Part shown: in pieces, positions 1 through 8,285 of the stretch
Position numbering within the stretch: the stretch's first letter is position 1
Layout of the letters: each line of letters begins with the position of its first letter
Assembly (NCBI GenBank): GCA_030528665.1
Contig: JAUMYK010000019.1
Span: 1-21,239 of the forward strand
Source: a bacterium
GTDB taxonomy: Bacteria; Patescibacteria; JAEDAM01; Absconditabacterales; Absconditicoccaceae
DNA length: 21,239 nucleotides
Reading direction: 5' to 3'
Notes under the pieces: generated by a model
The model's input: the letters and a program-made list of their open reading frames with translations, nothing else
The model's database searches: none
Told to the model about the DNA's origin: nothing
Position numbers and translations under genes: made by a program

Positions 1-775
1 CCATTCTTTTTTGTGTTTCTTGTCATCTTGCCTTGATCTTTGCAAGGTTTGCTTTAGTCTCCTCTCGTTTTTGCCTAACTCTTGCATTTTCTTCTTTAGC
101 TCTTGCATACTTTTCTTGTGTCTTTTGGAGTTGTTCCTTAGCTCTTGCATTTTCTTCCTTAACTTTTGCATATTCTTCTTGTTTTTGTTTGAGTTGTTCT
201 TTAGCTCTTGCATTTTCTTCTTTAGCTTTTTCTACTTTTTTTTTGAAGTGACGATTGAGTCCTTGTAAAGCTTCATTAGCTCATATTTGCCTCATATCTA
301 GTCCATCTTCATCGAGTTGTTCATTTTCTTTTGTAAATTTGGTATCAGGATAGGCGAGTTCCATAAACATAAGTATCGTTGTCCGTTTGTCTTTTTCTGT
401 TGCTATATCTACACTATAGGTCTGTAAGCTTTCTTGTAGTTTTTGGTTGATCACTCTAAGGACTTCAGGATTAGTATTTTTTACCACTTCAAAAATTTTA
501 TTGAAATGTTCGGTGTATTGTGGATAAAATTCTTGTAGTTTTTGAGGAGCTTGTGCAATATAGTTGGGAGTATGTTCTTTTTCCACTTGTTCAGTAGTAC
601 TGTTTGGGTTGCTTGCATTTTGTGCATTTGCTGTACTAGGATTTCCGATTAACAATGCTCCTGCTATTGCAAGTCCTGTGCCTCGTTTTTGGAGTTTCTC
701 CTTGAAGTTTAGTGTTTTTTTTGCTTGTGGAGTTTGTGGTAGGATAGTGCTGTTGTTTTTCATCTGTAATCCCAT
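1..775 (-). CDS. Secreted/anchored coiled-coil repeat protein (3' end beyond left edge)
   Basis: Not a family I recognise. The first 258 residues are visible and the frame runs open off the left edge. The N-terminus has basic residues, then a hydrophobic stretch (about residues 34-44, LAIAGALLIG) and an AxA-like site (TANA-Q), as in a signal peptide. A polar region of about 100 residues follows. From about residue 183 there is a charged, Lys/Glu/Ala/Gln-rich helix built of 21-residue repeats (units of the type KAKEENARAKEQL..., codons at 167-229, 104-166 and 41-103), equal to three heptads, so a coiled coil or single alpha helix. TGA codons at 281-283 and 23-25 are read as Gly. The start is ATG at 775; ATG at 763 is equally possible. 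A promoter at 796-823 gives a short leader. An extracellular stalk or adhesin-like role is inference only. Confidence 0.72.
41..229 (-). repeat. 63-bp tandem repeat encoding 21-residue coiled-coil units
   Basis: Three consecutive in-frame 63-bp units (167-229, 104-166, 41-103) encode 21-residue blocks. The first two share the core KEENARAKEQL. The third diverges in its second half (KEENARVRQKR). A degenerate fourth block lies at 2-40, so the array may continue off the left edge. The period of three heptads preserves coiled-coil register. Confidence 0.85.
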
Positions 776-795
776 TAAGTGGTAAAGATACTATG

Positions 796-823
796 ATTGT
801 ATATTTCTTGGTAATTTTGTCAA
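796..823 (-). promoter_or_regulatory. Sigma70-type promoter of the coiled-coil repeat gene
   Basis: On the minus strand TTGACA (818-823) and TACAAT (796-801) are separated by 16 bases, a near-consensus vegetative promoter. The expected transcription start is about 7 bases downstream, giving a leader of roughly 10-25 nt before the ATG at 775 or 763. I see no Shine-Dalgarno sequence in that leader. Confidence 0.65.
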
Positions 824-945
824 GTTTTTGTGGTGGGAAAATTTTGAGTCTTTTTGTCAGTGAAGTATTTTGATCTCGCTCGCTCCGCTCCGTAGCTCCC
901 TCACTTTTATAGTTTAGAATGTAGAGTGAAGAGTAGTAATTGCTT

Positions 946-1336
946 GTCATTCCGGACTTGATCCGGAATCTCTAGCTCCCTCCGCCTCGCTTCGCTCAGC
1001 ACCTCCCTCATTGAGGGAGGACTCAGTTTATGGGATCGGATACTGGAGGTTCCCCCTCGATGAGGGGGATGTCCGCAGGACAGGGGGAGTTTTTTCTCTC
1101 ATCTCCTTGTCATTCCGGACTTGATCCGGAATCTTCTCCGCTTGCTAAGATGCTGAATCAAGTTCAGCATGACTGTGGTTTTGTCATTCCGGACTTGATC
1201 TTGCCTGTCATTCTGGACTTGATCCGGAATCTTGTCCGCTTGCTAAGATGCTGAATCAAGTTCAGCATGACAAACAGAGAGTTAAGATGCTGAAGCATTT
1301 CCCCGCAACTGTGTGCGGGACGGGCAGGATGACATG
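946..1336. repeat. Cluster of interspersed palindromic repeats, three families (gene-free 776-1467)
   Basis: This is the bulk of a gene-poor stretch from 776 to 1467. Type A is an inverted repeat, ATTCCGGA-CTTGA-TCCGGAAT with flanks: 946-971, 1109-1134, partial 1183-1200 and 1207-1232 with one change. Type B is centred on GCTGAATCAAGTTCAGC: 1147-1173 and 1245-1271. Type C is a hairpin CCCGCA-N6-TGCGGG at 1302-1319. Two more perfect palindromes occur: CCTCCCTC-ATT-GAGGGAGG (1002-1020) and CCCCCTC-GAT-GAGGGGG (1052-1068). GC-rich CGCTCGCTCCGCTCC-like runs lie at about 871-895 and 978-1000. No transposase or coding frame fits. Similar elements recur at 5524-5862. Outside the repeats, 824-945 and 1337-1437 show nothing I can name. 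Confidence 0.85.
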
Positions 1337-1467
1337 CAAGAGATATTGGCTTTAGTATTATTGTCTGCTGGTTTTTTTCTCTTGATGTTGTTTGTGAAAA
1401 GGGTATAAATCAGTCAGTTTTATTTCTTTTTTTTGGATGAAGAAGCTCTATAAGCATTCAAAAAGAT

Positions 1468-1671
1468 TTGCGACCTTTTGCTGGTTTTTGGAGCGATGAG
1501 CTTTATGGCTATCGTTTTCAGAAATGTTTAGGCTTGGATGTGGAGACTTGTAAAAGGTTTATTAAACCTCGGTTTTCTTTGATCTTTTGGGATAAAAAAC
1601 ATCCTCAAGAAATCTGGCATTATTCGAATGGGTTTACTTCATCAAGAGCTTCATCGCTCAAATTACAGTAA
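1468..1671 (+). CDS. Possible small hypothetical protein upstream of the ITPase gene
   Basis: An open frame of 67 codons with a TTG start and a TAA stop, rich in aromatic residues (for example FAGFWSDELYGY). With TGA read as Gly the frame stays open well upstream into the repeat region, so the start is uncertain. A second, overlapping frame from ATG 1437 encodes only about 39 residues. I recognise no family and see no ribosome binding site. It may be a gene remnant or chance. Confidence 0.25.
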   Translation: MRPFAGFWSDELYGYRFQKCLGLDVETCKRFIKPRFSLIFWDKKHPQEIWHYSNGFTSSRASSLKLQ

Positions 1672-1688
1672 TTTTAGTTTTTTCGATT

Positions 1689-2228
1689 ATGATGACTATT
1701 TATTTTATCACAGGAAATCAGCATAAATTAGCTGAAATTCAGGCAATTTTACCGCAAGTAGAGCAGTTGGATATTGATCTTCCAGAGCTGCAAGAAATTA
1801 GTCCTGAGGTCATTATTAGGGCAAAATTGCAGGAAGCTTTCAAGTATCATCAGAGACCTTGTATGGTGGAAGATACGGGACTCTACCTAGAATGTCTCTG
1901 AGCTTTGCCATGACCCCTGATTAAGCGATTTATCAAAGGGATGGGAACGCAAGGATTGGCTGAGCTTGTGCAACGCTACGAGAATAAGCAAGCGGTTGCG
2001 AAAACCTTTATTGGCTATGCAGAGTGTCCTGATGAGATTCATATTTTTGAGGGGAGCATCGAAGGCGAGATTGTTCTACCAAGGAAGGAATCCGCGTTTG
2101 GTTGGGATCCGATTTTTCAGCCTTTTTGATCTCAAAAGACCTTTGCAGAAATGACTTCTGAGGAAAAAAATGCCATCAGTATGAGGAGAAAAGCAGTTGA
2201 GGCACTCAAAAAATTTTTAACAAAATAA
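1689..2228 (+). CDS. rdgB: Non-canonical purine NTP pyrophosphatase (HAM1/RdgB/ITPA family)
   Basis: Hydrolyses ITP, dITP and XTP to the monophosphate plus pyrophosphate, keeping deaminated purines out of DNA and RNA. It has 179 residues, close to the archaeal/eukaryotic-type family length. Visible motifs are the N-terminal TGNxxK signature (residues 8-13, TGNQHK), the EDTGLYLE strand (61-68), the LPGP turn (73-76) and FGWDPIF (137-143). The C-terminal SHR-type motif reads SMRRKA, with Met where family members usually have His. TGA codons at 1899, 1911 and 2127 encode Gly71, Gly75 and Gly147, all at family glycine positions. ATG 1692 is an alternative start. The gene ends 11 bases before pth, so the two are likely co-transcribed. 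Confidence 0.93.
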
Positions 2229-2239
2229 GAAGAAATCTG

Positions 2240-2773
2240 ATGAAATTGATCGTTGGACTTGGTAATCCTGGGGTAAAATACGAAAAAACTAGACATAATA
2301 TCTGATTTCAGTTTTTGGATCAGCGAGTTGCTCAAGAGCAGTTATGAACTTGGAAATTTGAGGCTAAATATAAGGCAGAACTGATTGCCTGTAGTGTGCA
2401 AGGGGAGCAGCTTGTTTTGTGTAAGCCGCAGACCTATATGAATCTTTCTGGGGAAAGTGTTGCGAGCATTGCGAGGTTTTACAAGATCGCTGCTAAGGAT
2501 ATTTTGGTGCTTCATGATGAGATTGATTTTCCTGTTGCGAGGATTGCGCTTAAGTTTGGTGGGAGTGCTGCTGGACATAATGGTTTGAAAAGTATTATCG
2601 AAAAGCTAGGGACGCGTGATTTTTGGAGGCTTAGAATTGGGGTGGATAGACCTGTAGTGAGTAGTCAGGTTTCTGACTGGGTTTTGAGTGGCTTTAAGCC
2701 TGAGGAGAAAGAGAAACTCACTGAAAAGACTGATGAGATTTTTGATTTGATAAGGAGTTTTTTGGAGGGGTAA
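2240..2773 (+). CDS. pth: Peptidyl-tRNA hydrolase
   Basis: Releases tRNA from peptidyl-tRNAs that drop off the ribosome, acting in the cytosol. The 177 residues are slightly under the usual 185-195. Family signatures are in order: the GLGNPG motif with catalytic-site Asn9 (residues 6-11), RHN with catalytic His19, YMNLSG (66-71) with the substrate-binding Asn68, HDE with Asp93, and FGGSAAGHNGLKS further on. TGA at 2303-2305 encodes Gly22 of the invariant RHN-IG-F motif, and TGA at 2345-2347 encodes Gly36. ATG is preceded by a purine-rich AAGAAGAAA that may act as a weak ribosome binding site. It follows rdgB at 11 bases and ends before a shared bidirectional terminator facing rnj. Confidence 0.96.
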
Positions 2774-2833
2774 GGAAGGGAAACTGCTGGTGGTGTGATG
2801 TTTGTGATAGTGGATGCAATCATTCACTCTAAG

Positions 2834-2866
2834 AAAAAAGAAGCCAAACGTCAGACTTCTTTTTTT
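2834..2866. terminator. Bidirectional intrinsic terminator between pth and rnj
   Basis: AAAAAAGAAG (2834-2843) pairs with CTTCTTTTTT (2856-2865) around a 12-base loop. The T run on one side and A run on the other allow termination in both directions, fitting its place between two convergent genes. Confidence 0.7.
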
Positions 2867-2887
2867 ATTCTTATCTTAAAGATGAAT

Positions 2888-4837
2888 TTAGTCATTATAT
2901 CCCTGTTCTTCGAGGGTCATACCGATGATTTCATCGTTGGGTTCGACTTGGATATTTTGTACTGCTTCACGATTGATATATACATACATTAGCATGAGCA
3001 TTGGCACTCTACCGATGATTTTTGTGATATATTCTCCAAGGTCTTCTCTGATATTTTTGAGGTTATCTTTGATATCCATCTTTCTTTTGGCATTTTCGTT
3101 GTATTTTCCTCTGGCAAATTCTACGATCTGGGTATGGATTTTTCTTACTTCTGAAGAGTAGACAAAACCTCTGGATTCGATTTGGATATTCCCTACCAGT
3201 TCTTTGGTTTTTGTATCGACTTTGAAAATCAAGCCAACCACTCCATTTTCTCCCATAATATTTCTTGCTTTCATTACATATTCGCCTGAGAGATGTCCTT
3301 GACCTTTTCCATCGATCATAACGGTATCGAGTTTGATCCTCTTTTCTGAAGTGAAGACAATATCATCATACATTTCTACAATTTGTCCATTGTCAGGGAG
3401 GAGGACATTGTGTTCTGGGATACCCATGAGCATAGCCACTTTTTTGTTTGCATTTCTCATATAGGGTTCTCCGTGGATTGGGCAAAAGTATTGAGGATTG
3501 AGGAGTGACATCATTAGTTTGAGGTCTTCTTGGTATCCATGCCCTGAGGTATGGGTGTTGAGTCCTGGTTCATCGATGACATCCACTCCGAGGCGAACGA
3601 GGTCGTTGATCATTCAGATTACAGCTTTTTCATTACCTGGGATGGTGTGAGATGAAAGTAAAACTCCATCTCCTGGTCTAAGTGTGAAATCTTTGAATTC
3701 GCCTTTAGCCATTCTTACAAGAGCGCTGTTCTCTTCTCCTTGTGATCCAGTACAGAGTACAAGCACCCTCTCATCAGGCATACTTTCTGCTTCAGAAGAG
3801 AGTTGGCGGATCATTCCTTTTGGAACATTGATATATCCTAGTTCCTGACAGAGCTGAACATTTGCTACCATTGATCTTCCAGCGAGGAAGATTACTTTAT
3901 TGTATTTGATTGCACTGTTGATGATTTGGATGATTCTTCCTACATTAGAAGCAAAAGTTGAAACAATCATTCTGGTATGTTTGTAGGTATTTACGATTTT
4001 ATCCAAATTTTCTCCGATGAGTTTCTCAGATGGAGAGTGTCCTGGTTTGCTTGCGTTGGTGGATTCTCCGAGATAGAGTTTCACCCCTTCTTGACCGATT
4101 CTAGAGATTTTTCCTAGATCGGCTGGTTTGTCAATTGAGGGAGTAAAGTCAATTTTGAAGTCACCAGAAAAGACTACGAGTCCCTTTGGAGTATGAATAG
4201 AAAGCCCCATTGATTCAGGAATAGAATGATTTACTCTGAAAAATTCAATGGTAAAGACGCCAAGTTTCAAAATTTCGATATCTGGGTCTACGAGCTTGAA
4301 TTTCAGTTTTTTTAGGTCTCTATCATCAAGGGTTCTCTTGATCATTCCGATGGTGAGCGGAGAGGTATAGATTGTAGGATAATCCAGTGATGCTAGGATA
4401 TTTCTAAGTCCTCCAATGTGATCGAGATGTCCATGGGTGATGATGATTCCTTTGATGTTTTTCTTTTTGCTAGCTAGATAGCTGACATCTGGGACAATAT
4501 AGTCTACCCCAGGCATATCATCTCCTGCAAACTCCATACCTGCATCCACCACAAGAATATCATTGCCATATTCAAGCACATTCATATTTGATCAGATTTG
4601 TTCCAATCCTCCAAGTCCAAAGACTCTTACTGGGATTTCTCCTTTTTTGATAAGTTTAGTTGGATCATCGACTTTTTTTGCTACAGGTTTGTTTTTGTGT
4701 CTCAAAAAGGCTTCTGAAGTCATCTTTTGGGTGTTGGATGATCTGCGGGTTCTCGGTGCACGAGAAGTTGAGGCAGATTTTTTGTTGTTTTTTTCTCCTA
4801 AATTGATAGAAATGTTTGATTGCATAACGGTTTCCAT
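2888..4837 (-). CDS. rnj: Ribonuclease J (beta-CASP metallo-beta-lactamase RNase)
   Basis: 5'-3' exo- and endoribonuclease for mRNA decay and rRNA maturation. It has 649 residues. A basic, Ser/Arg-rich N-terminal extension of about 65 residues (SASTSRAPRTRRSS) precedes the metallo-beta-lactamase core, which starts near VRVFGLGG (70-77). The metal-binding HGHLDH motif is at about 135-140. The beta-CASP domain follows, with the family motif SHTIPGNEKAV late in the core, then the C-terminal domain. TGA at 4592-4594 encodes Gly82 of the conserved GGLEQIGSN segment, and TGA at 3614-3616 encodes Gly in VIGMIND. The upstream-most ATG was used. ATG 4825 is also possible, and ATG 4723 would remove most of the extension. 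The start lies only 26 bases from the divergent methyltransferase start. Confidence 0.96.
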
Positions 4838-4863
4838 TTTATTTTTTTGTACAAAGTAAAAGA

Positions 4864-5427
4864 ATGTCTACTGTATTTTTTGAACAGTTGAGAGCTTCGT
4901 GTAGAGCAAGGCGTATTCCGCTGATTTCTCCCGAAAGTCAGGGTATCCTCCAAAACATTTTAGAAAAATATCAGCCAAAAAGATGTTTGGAGATTGGAGC
5001 GGCTGTGGGATATAGTAGTATGTTTATCGCACATCTTATCCAAAAACGAGGGGGAACTCTGACTTCTTTTGAAGTTGCTTATCCGTCTTATCTCGAAGCA
5101 CAATATTATATTCATCAGCAAAAACTGTCAAATATGGTATTGTATCCATTTGATAGTACCAAGATGGCATCTGTGGAGGATGTATTTCCTAGGCAGTGTG
5201 ATTTTGTATTTATTGACGCTCAGAAAAATCAGTATGGAACTTATTTAGAGAAAATACAAGGCTATCTTAGCGTAGAAAATAATATACTTTTAGACGATAT
5301 CTTGAAATATCAAACAAAACTAGACTCATTATACGAATTCCTAGAAAAAAATCAAATCAATTATCAAATTTTGCCGAGTGAGGAGGGAGATGGGATGATG
5401 TGGATTCAGAATATGCCGAATGAGTAA
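4864..5427 (+). CDS. O-methyltransferase, catechol-OMT-like (TrmR/YrrM type)
   Basis: SAM-dependent methyltransferase of 187 residues. The Rossmann motif I reads CLEIGAAVGYSS (41-52). An acidic strand end follows at about FEV (69-71). The metal-binding and catalytic segment is FVFIDAQKNQY (114-124), with the matching LLDDIL strand a little later. This pattern is that of the bacterial COMT-like family, which includes TrmR, the enzyme that methylates 5-hydroxyuridine at the tRNA wobble position. Substrate cannot be fixed from sequence, so tRNA or a small catechol-like molecule remain open. No in-frame TGA occurs. It is divergent from rnj with 26 bases between starts and no clear Shine-Dalgarno, so promoter elements must overlap the neighbouring gene. 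Confidence 0.85.
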   Translation: MSTVFFEQLRASCRARRIPLISPESQGILQNILEKYQPKRCLEIGAAVGYSSMFIAHLIQKRGGTLTSFEVAYPSYLEAQYYIHQQKLSNMVLYPFDSTKMASVEDVFPRQCDFVFIDAQKNQYGTYLEKIQGYLSVENNILLDDILKYQTKLDSLYEFLEKNQINYQILPSEEGDGMMWIQNMPNE

Positions 5428-5462
5428 TGAACAAGGAATGATTAACAAGGAACAGTTCAGCA

Positions 5463-5504
5463 AAGAGTTAAGAATTAAGAGTGAAGAGTTAAGAATTAAG
5501 AGTG
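5463..5504. repeat. 21-bp tandem duplication
   Basis: Two perfect adjacent copies of a 21-base AT-rich unit (5463-5483 and 5484-5504, beginning AAGAGTTAAGAATT), followed by the first bases of a third. It is noncoding and lies immediately beside the palindromic repeat cluster. A related fragment (agagtgaagagta) occurs near 923-936, beside the first cluster. Confidence 0.8.
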
Positions 5505-5523
5505 AAGACTTTTAATTCTTCGT

Positions 5524-5862
5524 AATTTTGGACTTGATCTCCTCGTCATTCCGGACTTGATCCGGAATCTTGCCTAAAGATGCTGAATTATTTCCCCGCA
5601 ACTGCGTGTGGGACAAGCATCATGACCAACAGAGAGTTAAGATGCTGAATCAAGTTCAGCATGACAAGAAGCCGTCATTCCGGACTTGATCCGGAATCTC
5701 TCCTTTGATTGTTAATATCCTGAATCAAGTTCCCCGCAACTGTGTGCGGGACAGGCAGCATGACCAATAGAGAGTTAATATCCTGAATCAAGTTCCCCGC
5801 AACTGCGTGCGGGACGGGCAGCATGATAAAAGTCTCGTCATTCCGGACTTGCTCTGGACTTG
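5524..5862. repeat. Second cluster of interspersed palindromic repeats (gene-free 5428-5946)
   Basis: Same three families as at 946-1336. Type A: 5545-5570, 5674-5699, a diverged copy at 5837-5862 and a fragment near 5524-5540. Type B: 5639-5665 and partial or hybrid copies near 5577, 5717 and 5780. Type C hairpin CCCGCA-N6-TGCGGG: 5595-5612 (TGTGGG arm), 5733-5750 and 5796-5813. The type C hairpin is inserted inside B-like sequence: 'ctgaatcaagtt' runs into 'ccccgcaact', followed by 'gcatga'. So the elements are nested or recombined. No coding frame is convincing in 5428-5946. Confidence 0.85.
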
Positions 5863-5946
5863 TTTCCTTTAGTAATCAAAGGAGAATAGTATTGTTTTTG
5901 CTACTGAAATCCATAGGCTTGTAGTGGTTTTATTTCTCAGTCTGTA

Positions 5947-7452
5947 ATGCAAGGATCTCAGTCATTGTCCTTATCTTCTCTTTTGAAAAATAGTCTTTGG
6001 ATGTATGTGTTTTCCTATTTGATAGCTCCTTTAGGCTATTTTACGAGAATATTGATTGCTAGAGATGTAGCTATGGAGGAGTTTGGTTTGCTTTATACTA
6101 TACTGGGGTTTGTGGGACTCTTGGCAGCGTATAATGGCTTGGGATTAACGGAGGCACTCAAATATTTTATCCCCAAATATCTTGCTGAAAAACAATATAA
6201 TGCCTTGTGGACGACGCTTGTTTTGAGCGTTGTGATGCAGCTTTTGATGAGTACACTTATTTTTGTATGCGTACGGTATGGTGTGGACTGGATGGCAGAG
6301 AAGTATTTTCATGCTGGAGAGTTGGCTTGGGTTTTGCGTTATTTTTGTTGGTACTTTGTAGGGACAAGTTGTTTGCAGTTTTTGTCTGCAGTATTTTTAG
6401 GGTTTCAAGACAGTTTTTCTACTAAGCTGATGGAATTTTGTAGTGCAATTACCAATGTATTCTTTGCGCTTGGGATTTTTTGGGCTGGGGTTTGAGCGTT
6501 GGAGAGCTATATTTGGGGATGGTTTATTGCTATAGCCATCAGCGTTGGGATGTGAATCTTCTTGTATTTTAGAAAGTATCATCCTCAGCTTAAACAGGGA
6601 AAATTTCAATGGAATATCAGTTTTTTGAAACCTTTTTGGCAGTATGGAATTTGGACTTTTTTGAGTATGAATAGTGGCATTTTGCTCTGAAGGATAGATC
6701 AGCAAATGATTATCGCGATGCAAGGGCAGTCCTCAGCTGCGATATATTCCAATTATTTGAGTTTGATTAATCTTTTTGCTTTGGGTGTTTTACCTTTGAC
6801 GGGGATGTTGGTCCCTACTTTTACTGCGCTGATTGGTCAGGGCGAGCAGCAAAAGCTAGAGCAGTTTAAAACTCAGCTTTATACTTGGATGATTGTTTTT
6901 GCAGTGAGTCTTTGATGTTTGCTAGTTGCTCTTGCTCCAGAATTAGCACAGCTTTTGTATGGGCAGCAGTATCAAGCTTCTGGTTCTTTGTTGCGTATTG
7001 CGAGTTTATGGTATGTTTTCAATATTTTGGCGATCTTAAATTTTACCTTACTCTCAGCACTTGGAAAAGTGAAAGTAAAAACACTTTTGACCTTGGGAGT
7101 TGGGGTGCTAAATGTTTTCCTAAATCGGTTTTTTATTCGTTGGTGGGGAGTGTATGGTGCTTTGGGAGCAACGATTGTAGGGTGGTTGATTTTGGGTGGT
7201 GTTTCTTGGTTTTTGCTGAGGGGACAGCGTCCTAGGATACTTTGGTCTTTGGTTCTCAAGAGTGGATTGTTTTGTGTCTTAGCAGCTGCTTTGGTTTTTG
7301 TGCTTCTAAAGCTTTTGGCTGGAGAGATGCTTGGTTTTGCGTGGATGAGTAATCTGGCTGTAGTTGGATTATGAGTACTGTATTATTGATGTTTTGTGCT
7401 GTATCATAAAAAGGCAATACAAAACTGAATCAAGCTCATACGCACAAGATAG
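5947..7452 (+). CDS. Wzx-like polysaccharide flippase (MATE/MOP superfamily)
   Basis: Integral membrane protein of 501 residues with about 12-14 hydrophobic segments, resembling lipid-linked oligosaccharide flippases (Polysacc_synt family). The N-terminus has the typical pattern of a first helix, then TRILIARDVAMEEFGLLYTIL, followed by an LGLTEAL-like loop. A repeated helical-hairpin layout and a late segment WGVYGALGATIVGW match this family. It would move undecaprenyl-linked glycans across the membrane. Seven TGA codons (6493, 6553, 6688, 6913, 7372, 7387, 7426) are read as Gly, and it ends at TAG 7450-7452. ATG 5947 is the only start after the in-frame TAG at 5914. A glycosyltransferase follows 32 bases later, so this is a surface-glycan operon. 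Confidence 0.88.
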
Positions 7453-7484
7453 ATCAGATTTTTTATTTTTTTTATAGAAGGAGG

Positions 7485-8285
7485 ATGAAGGAGCCTTTAG
7501 TTACTATTGTGACTGCTACATATAATGGAGCAAAATATCTCTGTGAGGCAATAGATTCGGTTATTGCTCAGGATTATCCTTGTAAGGAATATGTGATTGT
7601 AGATGATGCTTCGAGTGATGAGACTGCACAAATTCTTGAGGAGTATGCAGTGCAGCATTCTTGGATTCGTATTTTGCGTAATCAGAAAAATCTGGAAAGG
7701 TCTCGTTCCAGAAATAAAGCAATTCAAGCCGCAAAGGGAAAGTATGTTGCATTTTTGGATGATGATGATGTATGGGCTGATCCTCAAAAATTGTCTAAAC
7801 AAGTAGCTTTTCTAGAGCAGCAGCCTGCTCATGTTTTGCTCGGGACTCAAGTAGCTGTGATTGATGAGCTTGGCGAGCTTAGAGATGATTTTATTCTGAT
7901 TAGAGCTGAGGATGGTGAGATTAGAAAGCATTTTCTTAAATCTAATCAATTTATCTTTTCTACTGTGATGGTAAAGAGAGCGACACTTTTGGAGGTAGGA
8001 GGTTTTATTGAAGATCATTTTTTAGCTGAGGATTATGAACTCTGGCTCAAGCTCTGAAAAAAAGGGAAAATGGCAAATCTTAAACATTGCATTACCCACT
8101 ATAGAAATAGGCAAAATAATACTTCAAATCGTCATCAATGGAGATTGAGTCGAGTAGCGTTTATGATTGCTTATCAACATCGCAAAGGCTATCCTCGTAT
8201 GCTACTCAGTTTTTTCTCTAGACTCTTGGCGTTTCTCATTCCTCAGTCTCGATATGCTCGGAAAGCTAAGCGTTTTGATTCTTAG
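7485..8285 (+). CDS. Glycosyltransferase family 2
   Basis: GT-A fold glycosyltransferase of 266 residues that transfers a sugar from an NDP-sugar to a glycan acceptor on the cytoplasmic face. The opening strand LVTIVTATYNG (5-15) and VIVDDASSDETAQIL (37-51) form the nucleotide-binding core. The DxD-type motif is FLDDDDVWADP (90-100). The acceptor-side ED motif is EDYELWLKLGKKG, in which TGA 8055-8057 supplies the Gly. The C-terminus is basic. AGAAGGAGG directly abuts the ATG with no spacer, an unusual layout for a Shine-Dalgarno, so it may not act as one. The gene is downstream of the flippase and its TAG stop overlaps the stop of the convergent pyruvyl transferase gene. Confidence 0.92.

Noticed and set aside
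636..950. Minus-strand frame of 104 codons upstream of the repeat protein
   Set aside because: It overlaps the coiled-coil protein gene in another frame, covers its promoter and part of a palindromic repeat, and its translation has no protein-like pattern.
1030..1254. Plus-strand frame of 74 codons in the first repeat cluster
   Set aside because: It is made almost wholly of repeat copies (type A and B), and its peptide is the translated repeat.
946..1336. CRISPR array
   Set aside because: Repeats are palindromic, of several families, unevenly spaced and nested; there are no uniform spacers and no cas genes.
2888..4837. RNase J as two or three separate genes or a split gene
   Set aside because: The pieces are in one frame separated only by TGA at conserved glycines.
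6885..7235. Frame of 116 codons within the flippase
   Set aside because: Cys/Trp/Phe-rich shadow of the real gene in another frame.
5947..7452. Flippase gene as a pseudogene with several stops
   Set aside because: All interruptions are TGA in one continuous frame and are read as Gly, with membrane helices continuing across each; no other stop occurs before TAG 7450.
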